Of a stretch of DNA of 64,000 nt, positions 30,637 to 42,455 are shown piece by piece. The stretch covers positions 276,684-340,683 of the forward strand of contig CAWGCL010000011.1 in the NCBI GenBank assembly GCA_963820995.1, given 5' to 3'. The position numbers and the translations under genes are program-made. The stretch's first letter is position 1, and the number at the start of each line of letters is the position of its first letter. The notes beneath the pieces are model-generated. The model saw nothing but the letters and a program-made list of their open reading frames with translations, was not told the DNA's origin and searched no databases. Origin of the DNA: JAGTVG01 sp963820995 (GTDB taxonomy: Bacteria; Bacteroidota; Bacteroidia; Cytophagales; Cyclobacteriaceae).

Positions 30637-31040
30637 TAAAAATATGGTTTCAAAACATCCAGCACTACTCCCGGTATGGGTATTGGTTTTCCAGAGTCTT
30701 TATCAAGAAATACCAATGTTGTCGATCCTAAGTTAATTAATTTTTTCTCTTCATTAAAAACCTCGTATTCGAAAGTTATTCTCATAGCCGGCATTTCTTT
30801 AAGGAAAAGCTTTATGGTAAGCAAATCATCATATTTTGCAGGCCGGATATATTTCGACCAGTTTTCCAGCACTGGCATCAAAACGCCATTTTCTTCCAGG
30901 ATTTTATAGGATATGCCAAGAGCTCGAAGTGCCTCTACTCTTGTCACCTCATAATACGTAGCATAATTGCCATAATAAACAAATCCCATTTGATCTGTTT
31001 CAGCGTATCTGACTCTTATGTTCGTTTCAAATTGATACAT
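30636..31040 (-). CDS. Acyl-CoA thioesterase, YbgC/FadM (4HBT) family
   Basis: A 134-residue hot-dog fold thioesterase. VRYAETDQMGFVYYGNYATY contains the family's Asp and Y.GNY active-site block; YDDLLTIKLFLKEM, RITFEYEVFNEEKKLINLGS and TTLVFLDKDSGKPIPIP follow as usual. It should hydrolyse short or branched acyl-CoA in the cytoplasm. It starts two bases after the mltG stop and its own stop shares a base with the next ATG. Confidence 0.92.
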   Translation of the reverse strand: MYQFETNIRVRYAETDQMGFVYYGNYATYYEVTRVEALRALGISYKILEENGVLMPVLENWSKYIRPAKYDDLLTIKLFLKEMPAMRITFEYEVFNEEKKLINLGSTTLVFLDKDSGKPIPIPGVVLDVLKPYF

Positions 31041-31042
31041 AA

Positions 31043-32077
31043 TTATCGGTATATGCCTTCTCTGTTCAAGGCCTGTTGATACTTCCTTGCATTATTTAAA
31101 TGTTGCTGCAGATTTGTTGCAAAATTATGATAACCTGAAAAATCCTCCCTGGCACACATATACAGGTAGTTGTTATCATCATAATTCAGTACAGCATCAA
31201 GGTACCTGATCTCAGGTGCGTTAATAGGTCCTGGAGGTAAACCTCCGTACTTGTATGTATTATAAGGAGAATCAATTTCCTTATGCTTATTTAATACCCT
31301 TTTGATAGTAAAATCGCCACTAGCATATACAAGAGCAGGATCTGCCTGAAGCAAATAATTTTTTTTCAAACGATTTAGATATAAGCCCGCAATAACAGGC
31401 GCTTCATCAGTCATGCTACATTCAGCCTGAACAATTGAAGCCAGAATAGAGACTTCCACAGGTGACAATCCAATGGAATCGGCTTTTGCCTTCCGGGAAT
31501 CATTCCAGAATTGCTCGTATTCATAATACATCCTATCTAATAATTCATCGGCAGTGATCGTCCAGAAAACCTGGTAGGTATTGGGGATGAACATGCACTT
31601 GAAGGTGTAATTGTTAAATCCATATTTAGCCCAGAGTGTAGAGTCTTCAAGTGTTGCCTGGAATGTTGCAGGCTTAAGATTGATATTTGCACATATCTTT
31701 GGAGGCAGATCTTCAAGAAGCCGTACATTGTTGAATGTGATATTAACAGGTTCCTGTTTACCGGATCTTAAATACCTGATTGCGTCCCTGTTGCTCATAT
31801 TAGCCTGCAATAAATACCGGCCCGGTTTTATATACTCATCATAATCCATCAACTTGGCAAGAAAGCTAAAAGCCACAAGGTCATTCACATATTTTTCATT
31901 ATATAATGTATTTTGCACATCCTTAAATGTGGCATCCGGTTGGATATAAATGAACCTGCTTTCCTGGTCAACCAATATATTTGGAGCTGTAATTACCTGC
32001 CAGAAATAAAAAGAAAACGATGAGAGCGTTACCGTAAATACCAGGATAAAGCCTACTAAGATTTTTCTTTTGTCCAT
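31043..32077 (-). CDS. mltG: Endolytic transglycosylase MltG
   Basis: A membrane-anchored lytic transglycosylase that cuts nascent glycan strands and sets their length. The ATG at 32077 gives MDKRKILVGFILVFTVTLSS, a single anchor helix; an ATG 12 codons upstream is less likely. A LysM-like part (FIYIQPDATFKDVQNTLYNE) is followed by the YceG domain: FIPNTYQVFW, LASIVQAECSMTDEAPVIAG with catalytic Glu, LQADPALVYA, and SPYNTYKYGGLPPGPINAPE. The length, 344 residues, is normal. It heads a minus-strand operon and is divergent from the Sua5-like gene. Confidence 0.93.
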   Translation of the reverse strand: MDKRKILVGFILVFTVTLSSFSFYFWQVITAPNILVDQESRFIYIQPDATFKDVQNTLYNEKYVNDLVAFSFLAKLMDYDEYIKPGRYLLQANMSNRDAIRYLRSGKQEPVNITFNNVRLLEDLPPKICANINLKPATFQATLEDSTLWAKYGFNNYTFKCMFIPNTYQVFWTITADELLDRMYYEYEQFWNDSRKAKADSIGLSPVEVSILASIVQAECSMTDEAPVIAGLYLNRLKKNYLLQADPALVYASGDFTIKRVLNKHKEIDSPYNTYKYGGLPPGPINAPEIRYLDAVLNYDDNNYLYMCAREDFSGYHNFATNLQQHLNNARKYQQALNREGIYR

Positions 32078-32149
32078 ATAGGGGACAAAAATAACAAATT
32101 GTATTAACTTCAATGCTGAAAATGAAGATCATAAAAAAATTAATAAAAT

Positions 32150-32779
32150 ATGGCTGGCGAATTGGTGAAAATGCATCCGGAAAACCCTGCTGTATCCAAA
32201 ATAAGGCATATCGCGGATGTTCTTAGGAATGGAGGTGTTATCATATATCCGACGGATACCATATATGGTCTGGGATGCGATATTTTTAATGCTAAGGCGA
32301 TTGAAAAGATAGGCAGGATTAAAGGTTTGAATAACAAAAAAATTAACCTCTCATTTATATGCTATGACCTTAGCGATATTACAAATTATTCAAGTAATAT
32401 GAGCACTCCGGTATTTAAAGTCTTAAAACGCGCTTTACCAGGCCCTTTTACCTTTATAATGAACGCAAGTAGTAATACCCCAAAATTTGTTCATAAAACA
32501 AAAAAGACTGTGGGGATAAGGATCCCTGACAATAATATATCAAGGGATATCGTAAAGGAACTGGGTAATCCGATAATTACAACCTCTCTTCGACATGAGG
32601 ATGAAATAGTGGAGTACCTGACAGATCCGGTTGAAATCTTTAAAAAGTATAAAAACCAGGTTGACATTGTTATAGACGGTGGCCCTGGGAAAAATTCACC
32701 ATCCACAGTAGTAGATTGCACGGACGAATCATTTACTGTGCTAAGGGAGGGAATAGGTAACATTAACGAATTTATATAA
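32150..32779 (+). CDS. L-threonylcarbamoyladenylate synthase (Sua5/YciO/YrdC family)
   Basis: A 209-residue protein of the YrdC family, which makes threonylcarbamoyl-AMP for the t6A modification of tRNA. VIIYPTDTIYGLGCDIFNAK is the substrate-binding motif. The middle runs from RIKGLNNKK to LPGPFTFIMNAS, and the C-terminal part contains VGIRIPDN, PIITTSLR, SPSTVVDCT and VLREGIG. The usual KxR..KP.. block reads KGLNNKKINLSF, so a YciO-like paralogue of uncertain activity is possible. It ends eight bases before the SDR gene. Confidence 0.87.
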   Translation: MAGELVKMHPENPAVSKIRHIADVLRNGGVIIYPTDTIYGLGCDIFNAKAIEKIGRIKGLNNKKINLSFICYDLSDITNYSSNMSTPVFKVLKRALPGPFTFIMNASSNTPKFVHKTKKTVGIRIPDNNISRDIVKELGNPIITTSLRHEDEIVEYLTDPVEIFKKYKNQVDIVIDGGPGKNSPSTVVDCTDESFTVLREGIGNINEFI

Positions 32780-32787
32780 ATATTTTC

Positions 32788-33588
32788 ATGATTAAAGATC
32801 TGTTTGATTTATCCGGTAAAATAGCCCTGATCACTGGAGGAACACACGGTATAGGCCTGGCGATGGCCAAAGCGCTTGCACATGCAGGTGCTGTAATAGT
32901 AATAAATGGGCATACTCCTGAACGCCTGAAAAATGCCCTTAATCAATGTGAATCCGAGAATTTAAAAGTGCATGGCTATTTATTTGACATTACAGATGAA
33001 AAGTCCGTTTTAGAAAATATGAAGAATATCCATGATTCAATTGGACCATTGGATATATTGATCAATAATGCAGCTGTGCATAAAAGGATCAAACTGATTG
33101 ATTATTCTTTCCAGGATTTCCAGGAGGTCGTCAATATTAACCTGAATGCACAGTTCCTGATTGCCAGGGAAGCTGCCAGGATGATGATCCCACGGCGGCA
33201 GGGAAAGATCATCAATATGTGTTCTATGATGAGTGAATTGGGCAGGGACACAACAGGGGCATATGCCGCAGCCAAAGGCGGTTTAAAAATGCTCACCAGG
33301 AGTATGGCAACTGAATGGGCAGAATTTAATATTCAGATTAATGGCATAGGACCCGGCTATATTAAGACTGATGCGACTGGTCCAATCGCTGAACCCGGAA
33401 ACCCTATTCACGACTTTATTATAGATAGAACACCTACAGGTAGATGGGGTAAGCCTGAAGACCTTCAGGGCGCTGCATTATTTCTTGCATCAAAAGCTTC
33501 TGATTATGTGAATGGTCAGATCATTTATGTAGATGGAGGGATGCTGGCTACATTGGGAAAACCTTCAACATCTTCTGGAAAAGAGTAA
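32788..33588 (+). CDS. SDR family oxidoreductase, gluconate 5-dehydrogenase-like
   Basis: A 266-residue classical short-chain dehydrogenase. TGGTHGIGLAMAKAL is the nucleotide-binding TGxxxGIG motif, DILINNAAVH the NNAG-like strand, and Ser in NMCSMMSELG with YAAAKGG form the Ser-Tyr-Lys triad. The C-terminal RWGKPEDLQGAALFLASKAS and YVNGQIIYVDGGM are standard. Overall wording resembles gluconate 5-dehydrogenases (IdnO type), which would fit the sugar-oxidising genes elsewhere in the window, but substrate assignment is inference. Confidence 0.88.
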   Translation: MIKDLFDLSGKIALITGGTHGIGLAMAKALAHAGAVIVINGHTPERLKNALNQCESENLKVHGYLFDITDEKSVLENMKNIHDSIGPLDILINNAAVHKRIKLIDYSFQDFQEVVNINLNAQFLIAREAARMMIPRRQGKIINMCSMMSELGRDTTGAYAAAKGGLKMLTRSMATEWAEFNIQINGIGPGYIKTDATGPIAEPGNPIHDFIIDRTPTGRWGKPEDLQGAALFLASKASDYVNGQIIYVDGGMLATLGKPSTSSGKE

Positions 33589-33661
33589 ATTCATACCTTA
33601 ACCCAACACACTATTGAATATACCTTCCTATATTTGCTCTTCGTTTTAGTGGCCACACGCA

Positions 33662-35249
33662 ATGGATATTTTAAGTAGCGAATACTTTATTCTCTTTCTG
33701 ATCATTACGGTCGGGATTTTAATAGGCAAAGTAAAGATCTTTGGGATCAATCTGGATTCATCAGCTGTGATTTTCGTTGCTCTTTTCTTCGGGCATTATG
33801 GCTTCAGCGTTCCGGATATTTTCCAGCAGATCGGACTGATATTCTTTATATATTCAATTGGCATTCAAGCGGGCCCGGGTTTTTTTGAGTCATTTCAGAA
33901 GAAGGGATTTCAGTTGATCATGATAGCTGCGACGGTAGTAATATCCGGATCAATATTTGCTTTCCTGGCATCCTATTTTCTGGAAATCGATAATAAATTA
34001 GTAGTAGGGTTGTTCACAGGTGCTCTGACAAGTACTCCCGGTCTCGCTGCGGCTATTGAAAGTTCGAATTCTCCTCTGGCTTCAATAGGCTATGGTATTG
34101 CATACCCTTTCGGTGTAATCGGTGTTATTCTATTTGTCAGGCTTGTTCCACGGATCTTTAAATTCGACATAAGAGAAAGCAGAGCGGGATTATGAAAAAG
34201 ACATAGCTGAGGACTATCCAGAGATTATAAGTAAGAATTTCATTGTTGAAAATGAAAACATTGTTGACACTTCGATCGGTGATCTCGAGATCAGGTCTAT
34301 GACAGGTGCTAATATATCCAGGATTGTGCATGATGGAATGGCTGTTGCACCCGATTCAGAATCTGTTTTGCAGAAAGGTGACCTGGTTAAAGTAGTAGGC
34401 ACTGCACAATCTCTGAAAAAAGTTGGATTGCTAATTGGGAAAGAGACTGAAATGGAAGTGCCTAGAAGTGGGGAGTTTGATGTACAGTGGATATTGGTAA
34501 CAAACAAAAAGGTGGTAAGGAAAACACTTGGGGAACTGAATCTATTTAATAATTATATGGCTACAGTTACCAGGATCAGAAGAAGCGGGATTGATATTAC
34601 TCCGAATGCGGGAAGCCAAATCAGGTTTGGAGATAAGCTTATGGTGGCGTCATCTAAAGGAAATATGCCTGCTGTCATCAAATTATTTGGGAATAATGTA
34701 AAACGTCTCAACGAAGCAGATTTTCTTCCAATATCAGCTGGAATTGTAATTGGAGTTCTATTAGGTATTTTGGATATACCCATTCCCGGTGGTGGTGTTT
34801 TCAATTTGGGACTTTCCGGAGGCGTATTAATATCCGGACTTATTTTAAGCCGAATAGGGAAAACAGGACCCATTATATGGAATGTTTCAGGACCAGCCAA
34901 TCAACTCTTACGACAAATTGGATTACTGTTTTTCCTGGCCGCAGTGGGTACTCAGGCAGGTGCGACATTGGTGGAAACAGTAAAGGCAAACGGAGTTATT
35001 CTGGTATCTGTCGGAATATTGTTGACATTATTGCCCATGTTCATCGCAGCACTCATTGGGATCTATGTTTTTAAAACGAATGTTTTATCGGTATTTGGCA
35101 CCCTGGTAGGGGGGATGACCAGCACACCAGGATTGAGCGCAGTCGATTCACTGACGGAATCAAATGCACATTCAATTGCCTATGCAACTGTATATCCTTT
35201 CGCATTGGTGATCATGATCATTTGTGCCCAGATCCTGGGAGCGCTGTAA
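33662..35249 (+). CDS. AspT/YidE/YbjL-type antiporter with RCK_C domains, one frameshift
   Basis: A 10-12 helix membrane transporter with two homologous halves. Residues 1-170 show IGLIFFIYSIGIQAGPGFFE and FTGALTSTPGLAAAIES; the C-terminal half repeats this as QIGLLFFLAAVGTQAGATLV and VGGMTSTPGLSAVDSLTES. Between them sit two soluble RCK_C/TrkA_C-like domains (ANISRIVHDGMAVAPDS; ATVTRIRRSGIDITPNAGSQ). The frame shifts by one near 34185, where RDYEKDIAEDYPEI continues. Relatives include aspartate-alanine exchangers; the substrate cannot be predicted. Confidence 0.87.
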
Positions 35250-35503
35250 TACAATTAAGAATGATAGAATTGTGAATGATTGATTTGTGAATAAATGATT
35301 TGTGATTGATTATATTAAAAATGATGAAAAAAAACTGATCTTAAAAATAAATTTTTAATTCCTCATTTAACCTTAGCCATTTTACTTTCTTCATTTTACC
35401 TTTTTCATTATTAATTACCTATTGGGAAATCTGAGTTTTGTGGAATCATGGATGAATCAAGTTGATCGTACTATACATTATTGTATAATTATTATCCGGC
35501 AAG
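35250..35503. other. Intergenic region with short direct repeats
   Basis: The two convergent genes are separated by about 250 bases. Around 35267-35310 the sequence alternates TGATTGATT and TGAATAAATGATTTGTG-like blocks, a short degenerate tandem repeat, followed by pyrimidine-rich TTCATTTTACC-like blocks. No gene or clear terminator hairpin is seen. Confidence 0.4.
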
Positions 35504-36853
35504 CTAATCCTTAAATCCCAATTTAGTAAGACCCGTTTGAATCTCCGGGCATGACATAAACAGATCCCAGATAAAACCAGTCCTGTAATTCTCGATCATT
35601 ACAGGGATAGGTCCCTGATCGATGGCAAGGTACCGGGGTATGTACCAACTCTTCTCTATACTGAATGCATCATATGGGCCATATTTGCCGATCAGCGAAT
35701 CAGCATCGAGATACAGAAATTTTAAAAATTGCATGCTTTCTTCCGGTGTGTATGGAAAGGAGGATAAAGCAGCTGTTGGAGATATCACGCCCAGATCATG
35801 ATCAGGTCTGTGACCAGAATACCCATTAATGGAATAGCTGGAAGTCAAACCCCAGCAATTGCTTGCGTATCCTTTATATCCATTTGGGTTTTTCATGCAA
35901 TGCGTATAATGAATCAAAGCATGATTTTTATTGAGTTCCCAGTAATCAGCATATTGGTCATCAAGCTTCCCAGGATCCAGACCAAGATACGAATAATGGG
36001 CCCAGAATAAAGGACCTACAGGTGAGTCATTTGTCTCATAATGATTTAATACTGTCTCATAGCCCAGGTATTTCCGATCAGACACAATCTCTCCATTCCT
36101 GGCCCAGCCCTGGTGATATATCGTCGGATCAACCGGGTGTGTCGGGGATGATGCGGCTAATACATACATGATCAGGCATTCATTATATCCCCTGACAGCG
36201 AAATTCATATCCCAGCCATAGTTAGGTGACCAATGCCAGTAAAGCACATTTTCATCACCTTTTGTATGCCAATTCCAATCAACATTTAACCACAACTTGT
36301 TAATTCTTCTGGCTAGTTGTTTTTCTTCTTCATTACCATCTTTATAAAACTGTCTGACACAGAGAAGTCCCTGGATAAGGAAGGCAGTTTCAACCAGATC
36401 CCCACCATCATCTTTTTTACTGAAAGGTTTTACCTTACCAGTATCACCATACCACCAGTGCGGCCATACACCGTGGAAGCGGTCAGCATTTTCAAGGAAA
36501 TCTACGATTTTCCGGAATCTTTCCAATCCTTCCTCCGTGGTGATAAAACCCCTGCTAATTCCCACTAAAATTGCCATTAAACCAAACCCGGAACCTCCGG
36601 AAGTAACCACATTTTGATCATTTTGTGGATATATCCCATCCATATGGATCCGCTCCCTGGCCATGCCTGATATTGGTTCAGCACCCTCCCAGAAATAATT
36701 AAAAGTCTGATATTGAACCAAAGTCAATAGTGAATCTTCAGAGATATCCTTTGTGTGGGAAGAATTACCCTGAACCTTGTCACTTTGTTTCGTGGAACAA
36801 TTGCTGAAGACTATAATTAGTAAAATGGCCAGCAGGTAAGTTCTCATGCTCAA
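35504..36853 (-). CDS. GH144-like (glycoamylase fold) beta-glucanase, lipoprotein
   Basis: An exported 449-residue enzyme with signal MSMRTYLLAILLIIVFSNC (lipobox FSNC). The alpha/alpha-barrel shows YQTFNYFWEGAEP at the start, VTSGGSGFGLMAILVGISRG, GVWPHWW, DGGDLVETAFLIQGLLCVRQ, the aromatic-rich DWNWHTKGDENVLYWHWSPN and GWDMNFAVRGYNECLIMYVL, and SSYSINGYSGHRPDHDLGVI. Proteins of this family characterised as GH144 cut beta-1,2-glucan. It is probably monocistronic. The exact substrate is inferred from the family. Confidence 0.87.
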   Translation of the reverse strand: MSMRTYLLAILLIIVFSNCSTKQSDKVQGNSSHTKDISEDSLLTLVQYQTFNYFWEGAEPISGMARERIHMDGIYPQNDQNVVTSGGSGFGLMAILVGISRGFITTEEGLERFRKIVDFLENADRFHGVWPHWWYGDTGKVKPFSKKDDGGDLVETAFLIQGLLCVRQFYKDGNEEEKQLARRINKLWLNVDWNWHTKGDENVLYWHWSPNYGWDMNFAVRGYNECLIMYVLAASSPTHPVDPTIYHQGWARNGEIVSDRKYLGYETVLNHYETNDSPVGPLFWAHYSYLGLDPGKLDDQYADYWELNKNHALIHYTHCMKNPNGYKGYASNCWGLTSSYSINGYSGHRPDHDLGVISPTAALSSFPYTPEESMQFLKFLYLDADSLIGKYGPYDAFSIEKSWYIPRYLAIDQGPIPVMIENYRTGFIWDLFMSCPEIQTGLTKLGFKD

Positions 36854-36976
36854 TAATCATATAAAGGTAAAGATAAATATGTCTGTCTCCCTAAGGAATA
36901 TATTGACAAGAACGGTATTTCTCGAATTTATCTTTCAGTAATAGCCATGAAAACTAGAACCCTCAACTGTTGAAGC

Positions 36977-39900
36977 CTATCTGAGAAGGGTGACTCCCCC
37001 GCGTTTCTCATAGATCGTTGGATCACTGTCCGTAATGCTTGTATATTTCATCACATAAGCGTAGGTCGCGGTCGGCAGCGGTTCCCCTAATCTTGTTCCA
37101 TCCCATTCGAAATTCTTATCATTTGATTCAAACACTGGTTCTCCCCAACGGTTAAAGATAATGATCTGGAAATTATCACCAATATAGGCCCCATCAATTG
37201 AGAAACTACGGTTTTTAGGTATTGTCGATTCAGGCGAGAATGCGTTTGGTGCATAAACCTGAGGGACACATACTATTTCAAGAGCAAAAGTATCTGCTGT
37301 TTGACATCCAAAACTATTGATCCCGAGGCCATTATAAATCCCCTCTTCATATAACTCATATACACCCGGATCAATTTCAATCTGAATCTGACCAGTCGTT
37401 TCGTTTATCAAGGTATAACTTACAAAATTCCCTGGCTCAAGAATTACCACTTCATTTGCAGGTGGTTCAGAACATATCTGATATAAAGGCTCAATATTGG
37501 CGTCAGTAGTAGGTGAACGGGCGACATTGATATTGGCTGTTTCAAGACATACTCCCCAGGTTGTTATTACTTCATATGCACCTTCATTATTAATGATTAC
37601 CGCTTGTGTATTCAAATTCCCAAGTCCAGGTTCCGGGCCTGTCCAATCGTAAGTGTCGATATTTGAAGCGGAAATATTCAATATATTGGCCGTTAAGGTA
37701 ATTGGACTTCCGTCATCACAGGCAATAGTAGATGTTAGAAATACACTGTAATCCAGGTAGGTCCGTACATCAACTGGACCGTCGTTTCCTTCACATCCTG
37801 TTTGTTGGTTCACTACAACCACTGACAGGTTCTGATAGTCAATAAATTCACCTGTGGTAGGTGCTGGCAATACATTAACACCTCCAACCGTACCGTCAGT
37901 CCATAGGAATGAATAATTGGTGCCTGGCACTTGATTGAGCAATTGCCGTATTCAGCTGCACTGAAGTACCGCATCCGTCGCCAACAATATCAATTTGTAC
38001 ATCAGGATTGCCCAATACCACAACATCGAAAGATTCTGTTGTAGGACAGTTTGCTCCTGTGGTGTCAATTGCAGTGACTGTATATGTGCCAGCCTGAACC
38101 GCTTCAAATACGGGTGAAATCTGGCCTGACACACCAGGGCCATTCCATTCATATATCTGATTCGCATAACTTGCTCCAGGATCAGGATTTATTATAACAG
38201 ATGACTCACAATTTATGTATTCAGTCAAATGTCAACCCTGCTGCCGGTAATTGACTAACCACAATCCCGGTATCGATATTTATACAATCCGCTGAAGTCT
38301 ACTTCAAGGTTATAGGTCCCAAATGGAACATTTGAAATAGGGAATGGGACAGGATCAACTGCTGTGATCGGTCCGCCATCAACTACCGCGCCACTTGATA
38401 TATCGACCAGGCTAAAGTTTACCGGATAAATCACACCCGCCCCAAATGTTACCTCAATTTCTCCATCATCGCAACCATCTATTGGAAAAGAAGTGATCGT
38501 AGGTGTTCCCGAATCAGGTATGGCAACATTATAAGTTCTTACACAACCAGATATTTCGCTTATGGCTACAAGGGAATAAGTTCCACTAGGCAAACCGGTC
38601 AGTCCAACTGGATTATTGCCTGAATCAAATAGTTCAATCTGAGTATTTGAAGGTGGATTTGGTATATTGATCGATCCATTGGCTAATCCGCAAGTACTTG
38701 GATTTATCGTATAAGGAAAATCCGGAATCGGATTCACAGTGATTGTTACTGTGTCTCCAAGGAAACAATTGGTCAGATTATCTTGTACGTTGACCGTGTA
38801 TAAAAACGTACCTGGTACAGAAGTGTCTACCGGGTGAGTATTGGTAGTGTCAGGCGATAATGCCCCATTGATCCTCCAATCGAAGTAATAGCTTCCCGGG
38901 TGCAATCCTGTCTGCAGGTCCGGTACGGCTTCGTCCTGACAAACCGTAAAGTCAGGACCAATATCATATTGTGGCCTGCCATCTGCGACGAAGGTGGTAT
39001 CAGTTGTTGTACATCCATTAACTGTGATGTTCACATAAGATACAGTCACACTAAAAATACCTGGTTCCGTAACAGGGAAGGTTCTGTCTGTTGTCCCGTC
39101 ACTCCATAGATAATTGTAACCTGTTGTTCCTGCAGGATATGCTTCAAGAAGCTCAGCGCCTGTACATATCGCGAATACTTCCGGTAGTGTTGTTGGAGGA
39201 GGAGGATCGAGAACAGATACAACCTGGCTTATCGTTGTATCCAGTCCGCATCGGTTATAAATATGAAAATCAACATTATAATCTCCGGATTCCAGGAAAG
39301 TATATGAAGTAGCAATATTGGTATCGAAGAATAGACTTACACTATCACCTACTTTTGTTATACTCCATTCATACATGTCTATAATTGATGTTGGCTGCCC
39401 CGTCAGGAAAGTTTCCTGGCCCACACATAATCCAGTTACCGAGGCGGTGGGCCCCCCAACATCTGTAGACATCGTCTGTATGAAGTTTGGTAAACCTAAA
39501 CCACTTGTTTTGCCTGCAAGATCGAAACCGATAGGGTTATAGGTTGACGGTTGGTCCGGCACATCGTTTGGCGAAATGGTTGCAAGTACTCCACTTCCAT
39601 TTATGGCCACATAAATCTGCCCGTCAGGTCCCATTTGCAAGGCTCCAAAAGCGAGATTTTCTTCCCGCAAGAGGTTTTTACTTTGATTTATAAAATTGAT
39701 ATCTGCTGAATCGAGTCTGAATTCATAGATCCTTGATGTAGCTCCGGTCAGTGAAACATATAATTTATTTCCACCGGGAGAAAATTCCACACCATATACC
39801 TGATATTCCGGGAAGAGCTCATCAAAATTGAGGATCTGATGATTACTCAGCGTCAAGGTTGTATCCGCAAAATCAAATAGATCTACTATATTTTGTCCAT

Positions 39901-42248
39901 TTGAAGATAAGGCTACTGCAAGCCTGGTTCCATCAGGAGAGAACTTCATATATCCTTCCGAAGCTTCTTCCTGCCCGAAATTATGAATGGATCCTATACT
40001 TTGCAGAATAGGAGGATTTATTCCCTGAGGCGTGATAGGGTAAAGCCGGAATGTGTTGTTCCCGTATTCATGTGCCAATAATACAGCGTTGTTTCCATAT
40101 CCACCCAATGCAGTAATTCGTTCTGTACTTCTCTCAAAAAGTGGGAGATTATCCAGTTTAACTTCTCCGGGATCAGCGCCGATGATTTCCTTAATGTCTA
40201 ATATGGCATAAGATACAAAGAAATCATCCTCACCATTATATACTTCACGCGTAGTAAATATATAATACATGGTTTCGTCCTGAGGAAAAGGTATAGCAAT
40301 GACTGACATGGTTGCAGTCTGCTCACCACCAATGAATTGTCCAAGGACCTCTCCTGTTCTTCCATATACTGTTTCACCATCAGTATAGAACAGGATCTCC
40401 CCATTTCGGTCTGATACGGCTGTACACCCCTCCGGGGCATTCATTACCCCATCGGTTAATGCGATGGGTGGTTGTTCATTGAAATCAATCCCGGCTTCAA
40501 AACCAAAATACCATTTATTATATACCTGAAGTTGAACTCCATATTCTGTTACATTGATTGCGTCATAAGAGGTACAAGTGCCCGTAGGTGTGTTATAGGT
40601 TCCTACTACCCAATAATATCCTGTAGTATCAACTGTATATGTTGGATCTATATGACCAGGTATCGACCATCTGTAATCAATGGCTGGAGGCTGGGAAGCA
40701 TCCAGTAATAATGTTTCATCAACGCAAATGACTGTGTCAGTTGGAAGTTCGGTTCCTGATTCACTTCGTAAAACCAATGTGTCCGATTCCAGGATGAGAA
40801 CCTGATTTGTGATAATACTGTCTCTACCATTCAGGTTAGCGTACAAAGTGACCGCGTATTGACCAGCCTGCTGATATTCATGGACGGGGCTGATCAGGTT
40901 AGAAAATGAACCATCCCCAAAATCCCAGCGGTATGAATCAGCCTGTGGTTCAATAGTTGGATAGAATTTCGTAGAGGTGCCATAGCAAGTACCTAATACT
41001 TCAATTCCAAACATATCAAACTCAGGCAGTTTGTAGGGGGCCGTTTCCGGGAACTGCCTTCCATTAAAATTTATTGGCCCAAAATATGGTTCCTGATAGA
41101 TCACCAGACTTGAAATGCTATCCGCATCGGAGATTTGCCCAAGCAGGAAGGGGCCGCCATTATTGGCCCTGAACAGGTGATATATGTTCTGGTCCGGTCC
41201 TTTTTTCAATCCATAACTCCTGAAAACAGGAGATGGCAGAATGGGCTGTAAAGTTCCACCGGGATTATTCAGGTCAAACTGGTATATCATACCTTCCGTT
41301 CCATTGCTTCCATGTCTGGAGATATATAGTTTAGTTCCGTCAGGTGACCATTCCGTATCATAAATGGAATAAATGTCGTTTGCTACAGCATCAGGATCAA
41401 AATTAGCTGAATTTAATACCGGAGAATCATATGACAATGCACCGGTGGCAATGCTGAAGTCTAAAAGATGAACATTTCTTGCCGTGTCCTGTGGGGATAC
41501 TGCTATTTTACCGGCCGCCAGGCTCCAGGATAAATTAGCAGCTATCATGTTGGGCATACCGTTCGATCCAAAATCAACTGAAGTGGAACCACCGGTATTC
41601 AGACCGGTTCCATCTATGGGTGTAATAAAAAATGTGGCCGTATTTCTTTCATGCGTGATCAGCCAGAATTGGGTGCCGATGGCGTTTCCAATGATGATCA
41701 TCCCTTCAGAAGCATTATTAGTAAGGCCGGTATTTATCGGGCTAAGCATACTGCCAAATGGGGGAGTTTGTGCATTGGGAGCATTTCCCTGGACTGTCAT
41801 ATCGACCCTTGCCGAGTAGATAGTCCCTCCAGCAGAAAAACTGGCAGAATTTGAAATGATGAGATATTGGTCCGTCTGACCCGGCAATGCAGTGACAGCC
41901 ACTGGTTGATTTGCACTCGTATTTCCATTTAAACCAGGCAGTATAACCTGATATCAATTGATGCCCTTTGTCATATACTACATCACCATCACTATAAAAA
42001 AGCAGGTCCCCAGTTATCGGATCAGTTGCAACAGCACTTCCACCAATGCCAAAGTTCGGGTTTTGAATACTATCCAGTTCAGCTGTAAAATCGGATTTTC
42101 TGAAAGTGATGCCATAGGTTGATTGCCCGTATAACCAGAAAATATCTGAGTAATCGATATTTTGGGCTTTTAATTTATGGTTGAGAGGGGAAAGAATCGC
42201 AATTATCAAACATATTCCCAGGCTCCTCATTGCGTTTTTATAATACAT
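36977..42248 (-). CDS. Giant T9SS cargo protein with gliding motility-type C-terminal domain (several frameshifts)
   Basis: A secreted protein of about 1750 residues. Start MYYKNAMRSLGICLIIAILS; the frame is broken near 41930, 38290, 38230 and 37925. Two long beta-propeller-like modules follow each other: GGSAVATDPITGDLLFYSDG in the first is matched by GCTAVSDRNGEILFYTDGET in the second, and each has SPDGTKLYIS/SPGGNKLYVS and 'KKGPDQNIY'/'MGPDGQIYVA' blades and ends in a PKD-like domain (FGDGSFSNLISPVHEYQQAG). Several PKD/Ig-like repeats come next. The C-terminus (YAPNAFSPES, IIIFNRWGEPVFESND, WDGTRLGEPLPTATYAYVMK) is a type B sorting domain for export by the type IX system. It diverges from the PorP/SprF gene, its likely partner. 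Confidence 0.88.
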
Positions 42249-42455
42249 CTGCAGATCAATTATTGGATTTTCAATCTAACCACATAATTAATACGTAAAA
42301 AACGTAATTTATTATATCTTTTTTGGTATAAATTATACTTAAAGATACGATTTTGTCGTTCTCAATATTGGTAAATTCCCAGGATTATGTAAAATTTACC
42401 AACTATTTCTATATTTTCAGGGTTTATATAGAAAAGGCATTTTATAAAAAATTTG

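Noticed and set aside
3038..36853. A complete polysaccharide utilisation locus
   Set aside because: Glycosidases and sulfatase are present but there is no SusC/SusD pair or hybrid sensor in the window.
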